Origin: Calliphora vicina
Lineage: Eukaryota; Arthropoda; Insecta; Diptera; Calliphoridae
Length of the DNA: 64,000 nucleotides
Direction: 5' to 3'
NCBI RefSeq assembly: GCF_958450345.1
Contig: NC_088782.1
Location: 97,475,358 to 97,539,357, forward strand
Shown here: piece after piece, positions 19,399-32,140 of the stretch
Numbering within the stretch: the stretch's first letter is position 1
How the letters are laid out: each line of letters starts with the position of its first letter
Notes under the pieces: generated by a model
What the model was told of the DNA's origin: nothing
What the model saw: only the letters and a program-made list of their open reading frames with translations
The model's database searches: none
Position numbers and translations under genes: made by a program

Positions 19399-22300
19399 AT
19401 GGGTTATGACCTACATCGTTTCCAGGGCGAGGTCGATGAAGAACTAACATGTCCCATTTGCTCTGGTGTCCTAGAAGAACCATTACAGGTCAGTTGTCTC
19501 TATTATGTTTTACAGTGTTTAACTCAGATTAAAATTAAAATAAATATATTATCTAGGCTGCCATGTGTGAGCATGCATTCTGTCGTGCCTGCATCAATGA
19601 ATGGCTATCACGTCAACCTAGCTGCCCTGTTGATCGCAATGCATTAACTACGGCCAACCTACGTGCTGTACCCAGAATATTACGAAATCTTCTATCACGG
19701 TAAGTTGTACGAGCAACAAGTAATTTTGTTCATATGTATATTAGGGTGGCCCCAAAAAAGTTGCGGATATTCCCAATTAAAATAAATGCTTAAATCATTC
19801 TAAGATACCGTTTCTCCAATTTTGTGTGCTGTCATCAATATATGTTGAGCTGGACCCAAAGATGAAAAGGTCTTTTTTAAGAATCTTATATGAACAAATA
19901 TTTATCGAAAAGGAAATATATGAAATATTGGTATGTATCATGTGAAAGGTCTTAGAAAAGAGCTTTTAACACCTTTTCTAAAAGTATCGCGTAAGTCCTA
20001 AGATATTCGACTTACACGATAAAGGTTTAAAATTTTACATACATATTATTTAAAATAAGTTTAAATTAATATGTTATAAACCTCAAATAATATCAAGGAA
20101 ACGATGTTTTGCGTTTGTGAAATTCGATTTTTATTTATATTTTATTTTGAACACATTAAAAAATCTTAAAACAATAAACTTTATATTATGTAATATCCAA
20201 AATGATTTATTTATCACATAAAATAAACAAAAACGTTAATCACAAAGAAAGCATGTAAATAAATAACAATTTTTGTGTTGTAAGTATTTTAGTTAAATTA
20301 AAATTTTTATACCAATGGAACGCTTATGAAATTACGCTTATTTTTATATTCATATTGTGATTGCATTGAGTATATAGATAACATCAAATCGGGAAGAAAA
20401 TAGGTTCCGAAAAATTAAAATAAAATTCGTAATAGATTGAATTTCGAAAAAGTGATAACACCTTTTCGGTTTATGGTGTATGTCAAACTTTAAAAAACTT
20501 AAATTTTTTTGCAAAAATTACAATAGTACGAAAATATTGAACCTAGACGAAAATTGTCGATAGTGTTGAAAGCTCCTGCCGAAGTCCTTTCACAATATAC
20601 CAATATTTCATAGGTTTCCTTTGCGAGAAATAGGACGTTTTTATCCTTTGATTCAGCTCACCAAATACTCAACCCAGGACAGACAATTTGAGAAATGGTC
20701 TCCTCAAACAAAATAAACATCGACATCTTATTTTTTCAAAATATAAACTGGGCCACTCTAATGTACACACATGCATACATACACGCATGTTAAAATAATG
20801 TTTATAAATATGCTTAAACTTCTTGAACAAGCACATATTTCACTTTTTTTACAAATTTAAATATAATTAAAAGTTCCCTTATAAAAGTAATAAAATTATT
20901 TGAATCAATCAACATTCTCTTTTTTTTTTTTTGATTCGCAATTACATTATTACCTTTGCTTTTTTTCATAGACTCTCTATTACCTGTGATAATGCTGCCT
21001 ATGGTTGCACTTTAGTTCTGAAACTTGATGCCCTAAACAATCACTTGGAAGAGTGTGAACATAATCCCAAAAAACCTTTACCTTGCGAAAAGGGTTGCGG
21101 ATTTGTTATACCCAAAGATGAGCTCAAGGATCATAATTGTGTACGAGAATTGCGTACAATGATTTTGACACAACAGCAAAAGATGATTGAATTTAAAACA
21201 GAAATTGCCGATCAAAATTTAACAATAAATGAACTGAAGCGTGAATTACAATTGTTTAAAGACTTTATGCGTGCTATGAGAGTATCAAATCCGGCAATGC
21301 GTGCTATAGCTGATCAAATGGAACGTGATGAGGTTATACGCTGGAGTAGTACATTGGCCCGGGCACGAGTGACACGGTGGGGCGGTATGATCTCAACACC
21401 AGATGATGCTTTGCAGGTGGGAAGTTTTTTGCATTACTTTTATATTGTGAAGCTGTTTAATTAATTATACTTTGTAATTTCTATTATAGATGATGATTAA
21501 ACGTGCTTTATCAGAATCTGGTTGTCCTCCTCATATTTTAGATAATCTAATGGAAAATTGTCATGAACGACGTTGGCCACGTGGTTTAAGTTCGCTGGAA
21601 ACAAGACAAAACAATCGCCGCATATATGATAATTATGTTTGTCGACGAGTACCAGGTATAATTATATTATTTTTTAATTTACTTTATTAATGAAGAATGA
21701 AATTTTAGCAATACCAAAAGAGTATTCAAAGTCTACGTTTTTAGCAAAACGGATTTCGGATTAATCCAATAATTGCAATCTCTAAAAAAATCAGTTTCAT
21801 ACAAAGTTTAAGCAGAATAACTTGGTTATAAGCTGTAATAAAAACTAAAGTTTTCCTATATTTTTTTACTAGAAAAAACATAATTTCAAATTATGTGTGT
21901 TCTATTTTTAGAAATATGTTAAATATAAAATATTATTAAAATACACATACATATATTAGAGATCACGAAGGATATTTAAACATTCCTAATAATGGTTGGA
22001 ATCGATATTGAAACCGAAAGCTTTTTACAACGTTCGGTTATTTTCGAGTGTTAATATGTTTTTACGTGTTTCATTTTTATTACGAAAATGATAAAGATTG
22101 GAAAAGTACCAATTTTACCAAAAATAAAAAAAGTTCTAGTCCCAACGATGAAAATGTTACGGAATATGTCCTAAATAAACTGATCACTTTAGCAGTTGAG
22201 GAAACTGCACCAATCGGCACTTAATTGTGCAAGGAAACCGCCATTTCATGTAACATTTTCTGAGCAGTCGGAATAGGCAATCGGTTGACTTCCGATGGGA

Positions 22301-25300
22301 TAATATCCTGGATGTCATTACGATAGCATCATATCTAATGTTAGGGGTATGACTATGCAGCCATTGCGTGTCGATGAGGAATGAGGCAGCGTAATTGAGA
22401 AGAGATCGACCAATTGGATTGCTGTCGCTACTATCTTGTAAGATATATATTGAAGAGCATAGCTGACATACTCCTCCTTATGGCACTCCCGTTTTTATCT
22501 ATGGATTTCTAGTCCAAAGCAGCAACAATTGCCCGTTGATATAGGCGATACTGATTGAGGGCGTTTGCGATCTGAGAAGTTATATTGAGGGCTGTTGTTG
22601 TTACAGCTCTGTCATAGTCGAAAGTTCTTCTCTGGGGAAAAAACTTCGCTGAGTTGACAATCTTTGCCCGAGTGAAAGTTGGATCGTTCCGGAGAGAAGA
22701 TCGAATTGTCATGGAAACGTGAGTTGGAGATGATATTAACTTCACTTGGAGAGAACGAGTAGGGCTGAGAATCACGAGAGAGATTCTTAGTTCTCCGTAC
22801 TACGGCTCTTTTGGTTCTGTTATGCTAGGATATTATATTTATTTGTATCAAATATACTTATTGGATGGAAAATCTGGTATAATATTAGGTATTCTTCCTG
22901 CAGGAATAAAGTAACTTTCTGAATAAAAATAATTTTCCCTTCCTGGCACATGTGGTGCTTCGGCTTTTTTATACACGAATGTATGAATGATGGTAATGTG
23001 GTCTGCGTCAATTTGGTCTTGCCAGGTGGTATAGACAAGTAGCGACAAGCTGACGATGAAAATGTCTGCAAGCTTGAGCATCTAGTCGTTACTCTCATTG
23101 ATTGCAGACGAAGATATCTATGGGTGTTTTCGTAAATTCAGTATGATTGCATCACTGCAGCAAATTAAAAGTTTAGCGTTCGAAAAAGCATATTTGCGAT
23201 TATTGCTTTACGTCAAACGTTTTTTAATGCAAATTGTTGGCAGTGATGCCGCAAATTTGTGCAACCAATGCATCATTAAGTTATATGTTGCAAAAGTTTG
23301 CAGGTCGTGGCATCAGTGATGCACAAATTTACTGAATTTACGAACACACCCTATCTGTTCGGCATCTATGGCAGTGGCAGAGTGGTGGTTTTACCGTTAT
23401 CTCCCGCATTTCCAAAGGCTCCGAGCCTAGCCTTGCCTTGGAAGCTCATCTCAATATCGTTGTTTCAATATTCATCCGTCCTCGTATTCAACACAGACTG
23501 ACTTCATATTGTTCCATTCAGGGCTAATTTATAGTCATATTCCTGCTTGAATGTGACCTTATGTGTGACCTTACAGAGTCATCAAAGTCTGAATATCAAC
23601 ATAGAGACTCACTTCAATAACAACACAAGACTATCTGAGAAACTCTTCATTCATCCGAAAGTCTAAAAGTGGCCAGTTTACACTATGTGTACTTCCAGTC
23701 GGAGACCTGGGGTCCATTGTGATTCCCTTCAATAGATATAAACAGTGATCCAATTGAGCAATGACCTGTTATCACTCATACTAGAATTCTGAGATTATAC
23801 CTATCCAACTCTATCAGTGTTCTGGTCACTGGACACTTTGCAATCCGTCCTACTTTTCCAGGATTGATTTGTATACGGAATCTTTCATATATTATCCTGT
23901 AGTAGTGACATATAGGTGGTTTTACCCCCCGTTCCCTAGTATCATGATCTAGATCAGAAACATGTCTAGCCAGTTTATCTGCTACCTCATTTCCCTGTAC
24001 CCAACACAATCTTATTGAGTAGTGTACCAATAACTCCTCGAGAGCCCACCTACAGTCCTCCACTAGGCTGGAGTGAATTAAATGACATTCCAGAGCCTTT
24101 AGTGCCGCCTGATTGCCTAAGTATATAGTCACAGCAGACCCTTTATTGACGTGTGCCCTTATCAAGTCTGTGGCTTTCCAGATCACGAAGATCTCTGCCT
24201 GGAAGACACTGCACTCGTTAGAGAGTCTATATGAGCGCTTGATGTTATTGTCGACCATATATTCAGACTGCCAATGGCACTTGTGATGCCCAGACATGCA
24301 CACCTTTGAGCTTTATTGAGTATAACCCTGTAGCTACGTTTCCTCATTGCCTCCCACCACACTGTGCAACCATAAGTAATAATAGGTCTAACAACAGATG
24401 TGTAGATCCAGTTAACCATACTAGGTTGCAAGCCCCAATTTTTGCCAATTGAGTTCCCGCATGTATAGTAGGCATTAGTCTTTCCTGAGTATTTATTTTC
24501 CATGACAATTTACTGTCAAGAAAGGTTCCTAAATACTTGGCTCCCCCTGATAAACTCAGCTCAACGCCGTCTAATTTCGGCAAATTGTTTGTTGGTTTAC
24601 ACCCAACCTGTTAGTTTTTGCCCAGAACGAGAGATTGCCAAGCGATACCTGCATGATGTCACTGATAGTGGAGAAAAACTTTCCCTTGATCAGTATCATC
24701 ACGTCATCTGCATAGGGTTCCTACCCTTAGATTCAAAGATTTTATGAATAAAGTTTACCGCCAGTAACCACAGGAGAGGAGAAAGAACTCCACCTTGTGG
24801 TGTACCTCTGGTAACCCGTATTCTGATCACATAGTCCCCTAGGGTTGAGTTCATAATCCTGCTTTTCAGCATTAAGATTATCCATCTCACCAGGAAGTCC
24901 ATCTCACCCCAAGTTTTACTAACGAGTCACTAATTGCCTGTCCAGAAAAGCAGCTAGGTATGTATATTCCCCATGCTTGAAACTCTGCTCTATACAACCG
25001 ACCACCTCATGCAGCGAACTCTTAAAGGACTTAGCCTTGAGGTAGGCATGTTGAGCGTTGCTAATGAGGTGAGTATCTATATTGCTCCTTAGATGTAGAT
25101 CTACCAGTCGTTCTTATGTCTTCAGATGAAAAGACGATAGGCTAATAGGTCTGAAATCCTTTGGTTTCGAGTGGCTTGCCTTTCCGGCCTTAGGTATGAA
25201 GACAACCTTAACGTCCCTCCATCCTCTAGGTAGATATCTACTACTGAGACAACTATTGAAGATATCTGCATATCTGCACAACTATTGAAGATATCTGCAT

Positions 25301-26814
25301 ATATCAAAAGAAATAGCGCTGTATCCGGGATATTACATAGCACCGCCGGAAATACTCCATCCGGACCCGAAAGTGTTCACCACTCAGGCTAGTTTTTCCC
25401 TAGTGACTATCTCCTCAAATTGTCTAAAGTCGTTACTAATACACTCAGCATATTATCACCCTGGTCGTCCTCCCTAGTGCTTGCAACTTCACAACCAGGA
25501 AAGTGCGTTTCCATGAGCAGGGAGAGTGTTTCCGAGCTGGATTCCGTCCATGAATTGTCATCTCTTTGAATATACCCTATGATCTTTGGGTCTTTGGATA
25601 AAATTCGCCGAAACCTTGACAACTCATTGACTCAGTGAACAGTTACAACATTTACACTCCAAAGTCGGTTCCTTTTCCAAAAAGGGTCAAGAATATCCAA
25701 CATACATATTTTGAACGCTCTCTATGTCTATTACAAAGATTGGCTACCGATTCGAAACGATTAGTTAACGGTAATTTGGATTATTTCGGTAACGTTAAAT
25801 GAGTGGTATCTGTATAGTATTTTGATAATTTAAAATTATTTATAGAATAGCTGTAACGATATTTAGAGGTAATGGTCCTTACTGTTATTTCAGTAACGAT
25901 AGCTTAGCGGTAACGATAGTTGAGCTGAAAGAGTATTTTAGTATTTTGTCTATTAGTTTAGTTTAGTTTGTAAGGGATGTGCACATCCGCTCGGAGACCA
26001 TAAGGTCTATTGTGAGAAAAAGTAGGTCATTCCTAAAAAAGGGGACATAAAGAAAAGAAAAAGAAGAAAGAGATAGCAAATGGAGAAACAAAAAGAAAAA
26101 TTCAAATCTGCGTAAAGAGGGTGAAATAGCCAATCTGTTCCCCTGATAAAATCTTGTATGTTACCCAATTTGCAACCAGCAACACTCCTAAGTTTATATA
26201 GAAATCTAATACCTAGCCATTTAAGTCTATGAACCTGTAGTATCGGGCAGCTGCGCATAATATGCTCTACAGTATCCAACTCCTCTACATCCCCACACAC
26301 TCTACAAAAATCATATGTGCTATTATCCCATTTACCCATAAAGGCCACAATTGAACAGTGACCGGTTATCACTCCTACCAAAATTATAACACTACACCTA
26401 TCCAACCCTATTAGTATTTTGGTTGCCTTTGCATGCATATTTGGCCTTGGACACTTGACAATCCGTCCTATTATTCCAGGATTGATTGATGAAGTCATGT
26501 AATCTTTCAAATATTAGCCTGTATTAGTGACAAATACAAGTCTTCATATTTGTGTCCGGTCCATGAAAAAAAATGTTGACCTGAATTACCTTATTATATA
26601 TTTATTTTTAGGTATGCAGACTTGAAATATTTCTTCGATGTTATAAAAACTGACTTCACATTCGCAAAATCATTTAACTTTCTACCCATTCTCTTGTATT
26701 TCAATTCTAGGCAAACAAGCTGTTTTAGTCCTAAGTTGTGATAATGCTCACATGTCGGAAGATGTTATGGTCGAGCCAGGCCTTGTTATGATTTTTGCTC
26801 ATGGCATAGAATAA
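19399..26814 (+). CDS. elgi: E3 ubiquitin-protein ligase RNF41/Nrdp1 homologue (early girl)
   Basis: Exons: 19399-19488, 19557-19699, 20972-21416, 21490-21655 and 26711-26814 (TAA), all AG/GT with matching phases, total 315 aa, the usual length for Nrdp1. Domains: N-terminal C3HC4 RING at about residues 18-57 (CPICSGVL ... CEHAFCRACINEW ... CPVDR), a SIAH-type zinc-finger region at about 80-135 (CDNAAYGC ... CEKGCGFV ... DHNC), a coiled coil at about 140-185, and the conserved C-terminal substrate-binding domain ending VEPGLVMIFAHGIE. Nrdp1 ubiquitinates ErbB3, BRUCE and others in mammals; Drosophila elgi acts in oocyte maturation timing. The 5 kb last intron carries LINE debris, while the 1.3 kb second intron holds a mariner-like element. 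No missing zinc ligands were seen. Confidence 0.96.
19744..20758. mobile_element. Decayed TA-flanked element in elgi intron 2
   Basis: The tips are GGGTGGCCC on the left and the mirror of GAGTGGCCC on the right, each flanked by TA (19742-19743 and 20759-20760). This fits a Tc1/mariner-type insertion. About 1 kb, no transposase ORF. It occupies most of the intron. Confidence 0.55.
21656..23775. other. Left part of elgi intron 4
   Basis: Up to about 22140 this is ordinary AT-rich intron. From there to about 23775 the base composition is more balanced and short ORFs appear on both strands (for example 22775-22509 on the minus strand). That suggests decayed retroelement sequence, but I recognise no protein motif in it. 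Confidence 0.4.
23776..25640 (-). pseudogene. LINE pol relic (LOA/Jockey-like RT plus RNase H)
   Basis: Reading on the minus strand and changing frame, one passes through a reverse transcriptase: a pre-RT segment near 25622-25407 (LLMETHFPG), a VVFIPKAGK...DFRPISL block near 25215-25120, GTPQGGVLSPLLW near 24810, YADD near 24700, and KYLGTFLD near 24530. RNase H follows (VFQAEIFVIWKA, WVQGNEVADKLA) at 24240-23940. Several frameshifts and stops break it, so it is not functional. A reverse transcriptase with RNase H in this order points to the LOA or a neighbouring clade. It lies antisense in elgi intron 4 and lacks its 3' end. Confidence 0.85.
26007..26530 (-). pseudogene. LINE pol C-terminus relic, same family
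   Basis: The frame of 167 codons begins with a segment parallel to the 3' end of the neighbouring relic (GRIVKCP, LIGLDRCSVIILVG). It continues into a Cys/His cluster (CRVCGDVEELDTVEHIMRSCP), the usual C-terminal zinc motif of these elements. It is a separate fragment, since the overlap region is present in both. Antisense in elgi intron 4. Confidence 0.8.
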
Positions 26815-27203
26815 GCAAACGTAATTAAGATTGTTTTCAACGTAACGTGTATGTTTGTTATACATTAATTATCATTGAAATGCTATCTATATAAATTTAC
26901 ATTTAAAATCTATATATTAATTATAGTTTATTCGTATAAAAGTAATCATGATAAACAAAAAAAACAAAAGATAAGAATTGAATCTTCTCTAAATAATGTT
27001 AATTATTTTTTAATAAACTGTTTTTTTTAAGATAACAAATACACAATTATATATTTCTAATTCTATAAATACCATGACTTTATTTTTAATGTTTAATTTT
27101 ATTTGTATATAAATATATAAATTTAAAGATGGCTTTAATTTAAAAATGGCCTTTAGATAATATGTTTGCTATTTTTTATGCATGTCGTAAGTGCTGATTG
27201 ATA
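26815..27203. other. elgi 3' UTR
   Basis: AT-rich sequence after the elgi stop codon. No competing feature is seen; the true 3' end is not clear from sequence. Confidence 0.4.
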
Positions 27204-27748
27204 ACACTATGCTGCACAAAAAATATGCAGGGGTCCTTACAAGTTCGGAAATACTTAAAGTTTTTATCGATCACTTCGAAAATGCAGTGAAATAACGATA
27301 TTCTTAAAGTTACTACTTCAAAAAATCATAAATATGTTGTTTTTAAATTGATTTGAAACTTGTTTATTTTATTAAAAAATATATGTTTTACCTTTCAAAT
27401 AGCAGTGAAAACACGTAAGTTAATAAAAGAGAACATGTTTTTCAACATTTTCGGATTGAAATACTTGCGTGTTCTTTCTAAAAAAAAACATAGCTGACTA
27501 TATATTACATTAGTTGGCGAGCATCTTACATTAAACTACCGTAACTCATCCATTTCTTAACCGATATTTACAAGTCTTTTTATGTTAAAACGATAAAACT
27601 CTGTAATTAGTTTCAAAAGAAAATATTTATGATATTTGGAAGATGTAACGTTAAGAGTACGATTATTTCACTAAAACGAAGTAAGTGAGAAAAACTCTAT
27701 GGACTCAAACAAAATAGAACCCCTGCATATTTTTTTGTACCACTGTGT
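27204..27748. mobile_element. Tc1/mariner-like non-autonomous element
   Basis: ACACTATGCTGCACAAAAAA then TATGCAGGGGTCC on the left; the mirror of ACACAGTGGTACAAAAAAAT, TATGCAGGGGTTC on the right. Both sides show TA at the border. About 545 bp with no ORF. It lies downstream of elgi. Confidence 0.65.
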
Positions 27749-30645
27749 AATCGCTTTTTTTTTTTTGCTTTATATGTAATTTATTTGTTAAGTTTTTTTT
27801 GCCTATAAGTTTAGCTCTGTAGCTGTATTTTCAATTAGTTGGCAGCAGCTTATTTTTTAAATGTAAGCGATCTCGATACATTAAGTGTTTACAAATAATA
27901 ATTATTTATGCATACATTTGTAATATTTTGTTAATAATATACATATACCACTACATACGTATGTATGCATGTGTATTTAATTTAAAAATTTATTTTTGTA
28001 TTAATCTACACTTTATTTCATTGTTTGCTTCATTTCATTTAGAAATTCCAATCGCACTATTATTTTGTTTCGATTTAATCTTTGGCCTTTTCCTTTATAT
28101 TAGTTGGCATTTTTCCTATTAGTTTTTAGTATGCGTTAAACAAGACTTGTAAAATTAATTATTCTTTATAAAGAACAAAATTATAATAATAGTTGTAAGT
28201 AAATGATTTATTAGAGAAACGTTATAAATAATAAATATCACTTTAAATAAATGAGAATTGTCCTTAAAGAAAAACAAGATACAAAAATAAAACTTAAGTA
28301 AATAAATTTAATCGTTTATGTGGTTTTATTTGGACATTTTAAATCAATAAAAACTTTAACTGGCGTTGCGTTTATTAGTCCCTCTGTTACAGTTCCTAAT
28401 CTTTGTCATCAGAGCTAAATTATAGTGACGTTAACCTCCTAACACATTATAGTTCTTTTGAATGCCGCTAATCGAAGGAAGAAGAGTTCCCGCAACAATT
28501 GAATCTCCGCTTCGATATGTGAGCCGAACATGTCGGAAATTCTGTTTAAACTCCTTTTAATTATGTCTGGCATTCCACTTTCAGTTTTCAAAGTGGAATT
28601 GATATTTATTTGTTTTTTTCACTTCACTTTTGTTTTAATATTAAAAACGTCAAATTAAAATCAGAAATATGGAATTTTTATAACAATTCGTACTAAGCCG
28701 ATCGGTCGAACTCTAGAAAATTCCTGTACTTGTATCAAAATTAATTGATACGGCATTTTGTTTTAAAAACTTAGCTTGTAATTTGTTTCTAATATTTGAA
28801 CTATTATTTAAAGATATTTTAACGTTAAAGTTCAAAGGATATTTTATCTAAAACAATAACAGTAATTAGAATTTGTTCGCAACTGTAAATGTAATTTGAA
28901 CGATGATACGATATACGAGTATATTTAATAAAAAAATAAATGTATTTGTGTAGAATCAATTCAATAGTACATATTTATAATATTCTCTTAAGTCCTACAA
29001 AATCATCTGTTTTTATAACAAGAAATAAACTTCTTATAGGAAGTTTACACATGTATGTCCACATTCGTATGTTGGTTGGAAACGAGTTTCTTTAAAAAAT
29101 TGTTGCAATCGAAAAAAATCTCTGCTGCATAGGAAAACGAGTTTGTCTCACACTCACAATTTAATGTAATTCACATGCCGGATAATAGAATCGACAGCAA
29201 AGAAACACGATCATGTACAGTCACTCTAATTGATGTTCGTAGGACAAGTAATATAATAATACTTAGCTTTAATTAATATTTGTTAAGTCATCTATCTATA
29301 TATGTGTCTGTATTTCGATGAAGTGGGATATCTGAATTAATTGCATATTTTATATTCAATATATACTTAATTAAATTAATTTTTAAAAACGTTTATGTTC
29401 AATGTAAAATCACAAATATTCTAATTATGATCACTTCTACATATATATTTAACAACATACTTTTAAAAAGAAGTGCAGCTACCATTTATACCATCTATGC
29501 TATAAAACAGATATTTCCGAACTAGTGCTTGAAAACAAATTGGGCACTACATGTGCATTACTTCTATATACCGCATCTTAGTATATTTGGTTTCAGATTT
29601 GTTCAAAAATCATGTTTTTAACTAGTATTCTACAAGTTTTACTTAGGTAAACCATCAAGATATAATATGGAAATTACCAAATCATCAAAAAAATACATCG
29701 AATATTAGTTCGAATTTCAGTAATTCTTGAAACAGATGAACTCTAGAATCGTAAATGTTATTGAAATCTGTTATGAAAATGAAGCACTTTAGTTTCAAAT
29801 GATCAGTTATGAGTTTTTATATTTTATCTTTAAAATTATTAAAAATATAGTGACATTTCTGAACAGGGATTTTAATTGAAAATCAGGATATCTCTTCAAA
29901 TTCGGAATGTATGGTTACGTTAGGTATGCTTTAATATATTTGATATTGTTCTGATGTCAGAAGGAATCTCGTTCAAATACACTTATTTTATGTAATATTT
30001 AAAAATTTGATTAATTTTTAAATGTCTCTTTTGAACTGTACTATATACATATACATAGGGAGTCAACTCCCGATAAAAATCTTAACTCAACATACAATAT
30101 GACAAATTATAAGTCATATATCCACGAATGCTTTACAAGATTTGTATTGCTCCATATTAGATATCAAATAAAAATCTCTAATTAAATAACAGGTTTTAAC
30201 CCGTTTCACAGAATGGGTTTTGTTTATTGTACGCGTTTTATTTTGAGCTACTGTAAATTGGACGTGGGCTGAAAAAGAAAATAAAACAATTAATAGTTCT
30301 CCGCAGAACAAACACAAACCATTCTCAAAGTATTGGAAAATAAACTGTAGTTTTATGGACTTTCAAGTTCAAGAAACTTTAATGGATTGATTTTAGAAGC
30401 TGTCTGGCTGGTTCGTTAGTTCGTTGATTGGATATGTATGACTGCATGTGTACTACCGCTGGTAGGTGGCTGGCTGACTATTATTATGTGAAAAAGTGAG
30501 AGTGTATCCATAAGATACTTTTTTTTTTTGGTGCTTATTGTTTTTTTCGTTTTCTTTTGTTTTCGGTTTATTAGTTTAGTGTGTCTTTGAGGCTCGTTAA
30601 GTGAAGATCAATTTTAGTTATTTGTAAATATTTCATCGATTGAAA
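27749..30645. other. Intergenic AT-rich stretch
   Basis: Nothing firm. A less AT-rich patch at 28370-28550 could be a coding relic but shows no motif I recognise. Near 30500-30640 lies the presumed promoter of the next gene. Confidence 0.35.
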
Positions 30646-31323
30646 ATGAGATTTTTAATTGCCCTATCAATATTCATAGCAATTAATTTAAGCGAAGCGG
30701 ATTTAAATGTTGTCAATCAGGAAAATATTCAGCAAAATACACAATTGCGTAAGTTTAATTAAGCTCAAAAAATATACGTAAATTTGCGATTTCTATTTCC
30801 AACTCTTTAAATAATTACAGCATCCAATGGCGTAGCCGTAGATGAAGTTGTAGTCGAGTCTTCTTTGTATATTAAGCCCAAACAACAACGCCCTCAATTG
30901 CGCAGAGTACGTAGATCCATTTTAAGCGATTTCAATAATCTTAAATCGTTGGTTGAACATAGACGTGTAAAACGCCAATTTAATCAATATGGTCAATCAC
31001 AAGCTGCTGCTAATGCTGCGGCCCAACAGAACTACAATAATCTTTATGGCTTCGGCAACTCTGCTGCCAACGCTCAATCTCAGGCCTTCAATGCTCAAGG
31101 ACCTTCAGGCGATTTTGGTGCATCGGCTGCCGGTTCCCTTACTCAAGCCTTGAATGGAAATCGTTATGGTGTTCAAAATTCTGCGGGTGCTTCACATGGT
31201 TTAACATTTAATTTGCCCAATGGTCAGTCGGTGAATTTCGCTTCCACAAATAGTTTTGCAAATGGCCCAGGGGGAAATAATGCCAACAGTCGTGGTAGTT
31301 CTGTTTCCGTTAATCGAATTTAA
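30646..31323 (+). CDS. Small secreted precursor with two dibasic cleavage sites, Ala/Asn/Gln/Gly-rich (unrecognised)
   Basis: Exons 30646-30748 and 30821-31323 (AG/GT, phase 1) give 201 aa. The ATG opens a signal peptide (MRFLIALSIFIAINLSEA). An acidic propeptide follows, then two furin-type sites, LRRVRR|S and HRRVKR|Q, about 20 residues apart. The presumed mature part starts QFNQYGQSQ and is rich in A, N, Q, G and S, with no cysteine seen in the long exon, ending SVSVNRI. The layout resembles secreted defence peptides or structural secretions of flies, but I cannot match it to a named family. Poly(A) signal AATAAA is at 31409-31414. The gene model is good; the function is open. Confidence 0.8.
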
Positions 31324-32132
31324 TTATATTCAGTTTTAAACTGTGCTTAACTTGGTACTTAAAGAATTTTTATAAAAAAAATTATGTATTTCAGTTCATA
31401 ACTGTTTTAATAAATAAAAATAAAAAATGATTATTTTATTGATTTTCTGTACCTGGGATAAGAAATTTCCAATAATTTCAAAGGTTTATTTTAAAATTTA
31501 TTTGTTATTTAAAACATAACTGGAATAAAATACAAACAACAGGTTATTTTATTTACTTAAATAATGACTTCTGTTACTTAATATTTGTTCAAAACCAAAT
31601 TTTAAAAACAAATAAGACAATGTTAAAATACCATTTAAAATACATACTATATTTGCAGACATTGTGGATTTAACGCAATCGTCGCATTCAATTTAAAATA
31701 TGTTTAAATTAAGTTAGTGCTTACCATATTGAAGACTAGACAGCTACAGTTAAACCTGAAGCCAGATCATACGCCATTATTTTATGAAAGGGTTACCAAA
31801 ATCTTTATGTCGTTTCTTACTCAAAATTTAACTATTTTCATGTCATCCATGCAAAATATAATGCAAGAGCTTCTGAGAGCACAGAACCAAATTATATATC
31901 AGGTTATACATTCTATTACACAAACCATAAAGATGGTAAGGTACATATGTACATGGCGGTACTGGTATCATAGTTAGAAACCAAGACGCGGTCTCAAAGC
32001 ATTATTTGCAAGCAACATCGATTCACCTTGAATACACAGTTGGAGAATTAACTCTCAGCTCTATATATTGCCCAACATTTTTTTTCGATGACTAAGGAGA
32101 CATTTAAATAATGTAAAATAACACAAACATAT
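31324..32132. other. Intergenic AT-rich stretch
   Basis: 3' UTR of the secreted-protein gene followed by spacer. A reading frame at 31717-31977 has no recognisable motif and is not reported as a gene. Confidence 0.35.
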
Positions 32133-32140
32133 ATGAATCC

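Noticed and set aside
30114..30317. 67-codon minus-strand frame with a signal-like start
   Set aside because: Starts at a non-ATG codon, hydrophobic start is short, and a good acceptor-like TTTTCTTTTTCAG inside is probably chance. Too weak to report.
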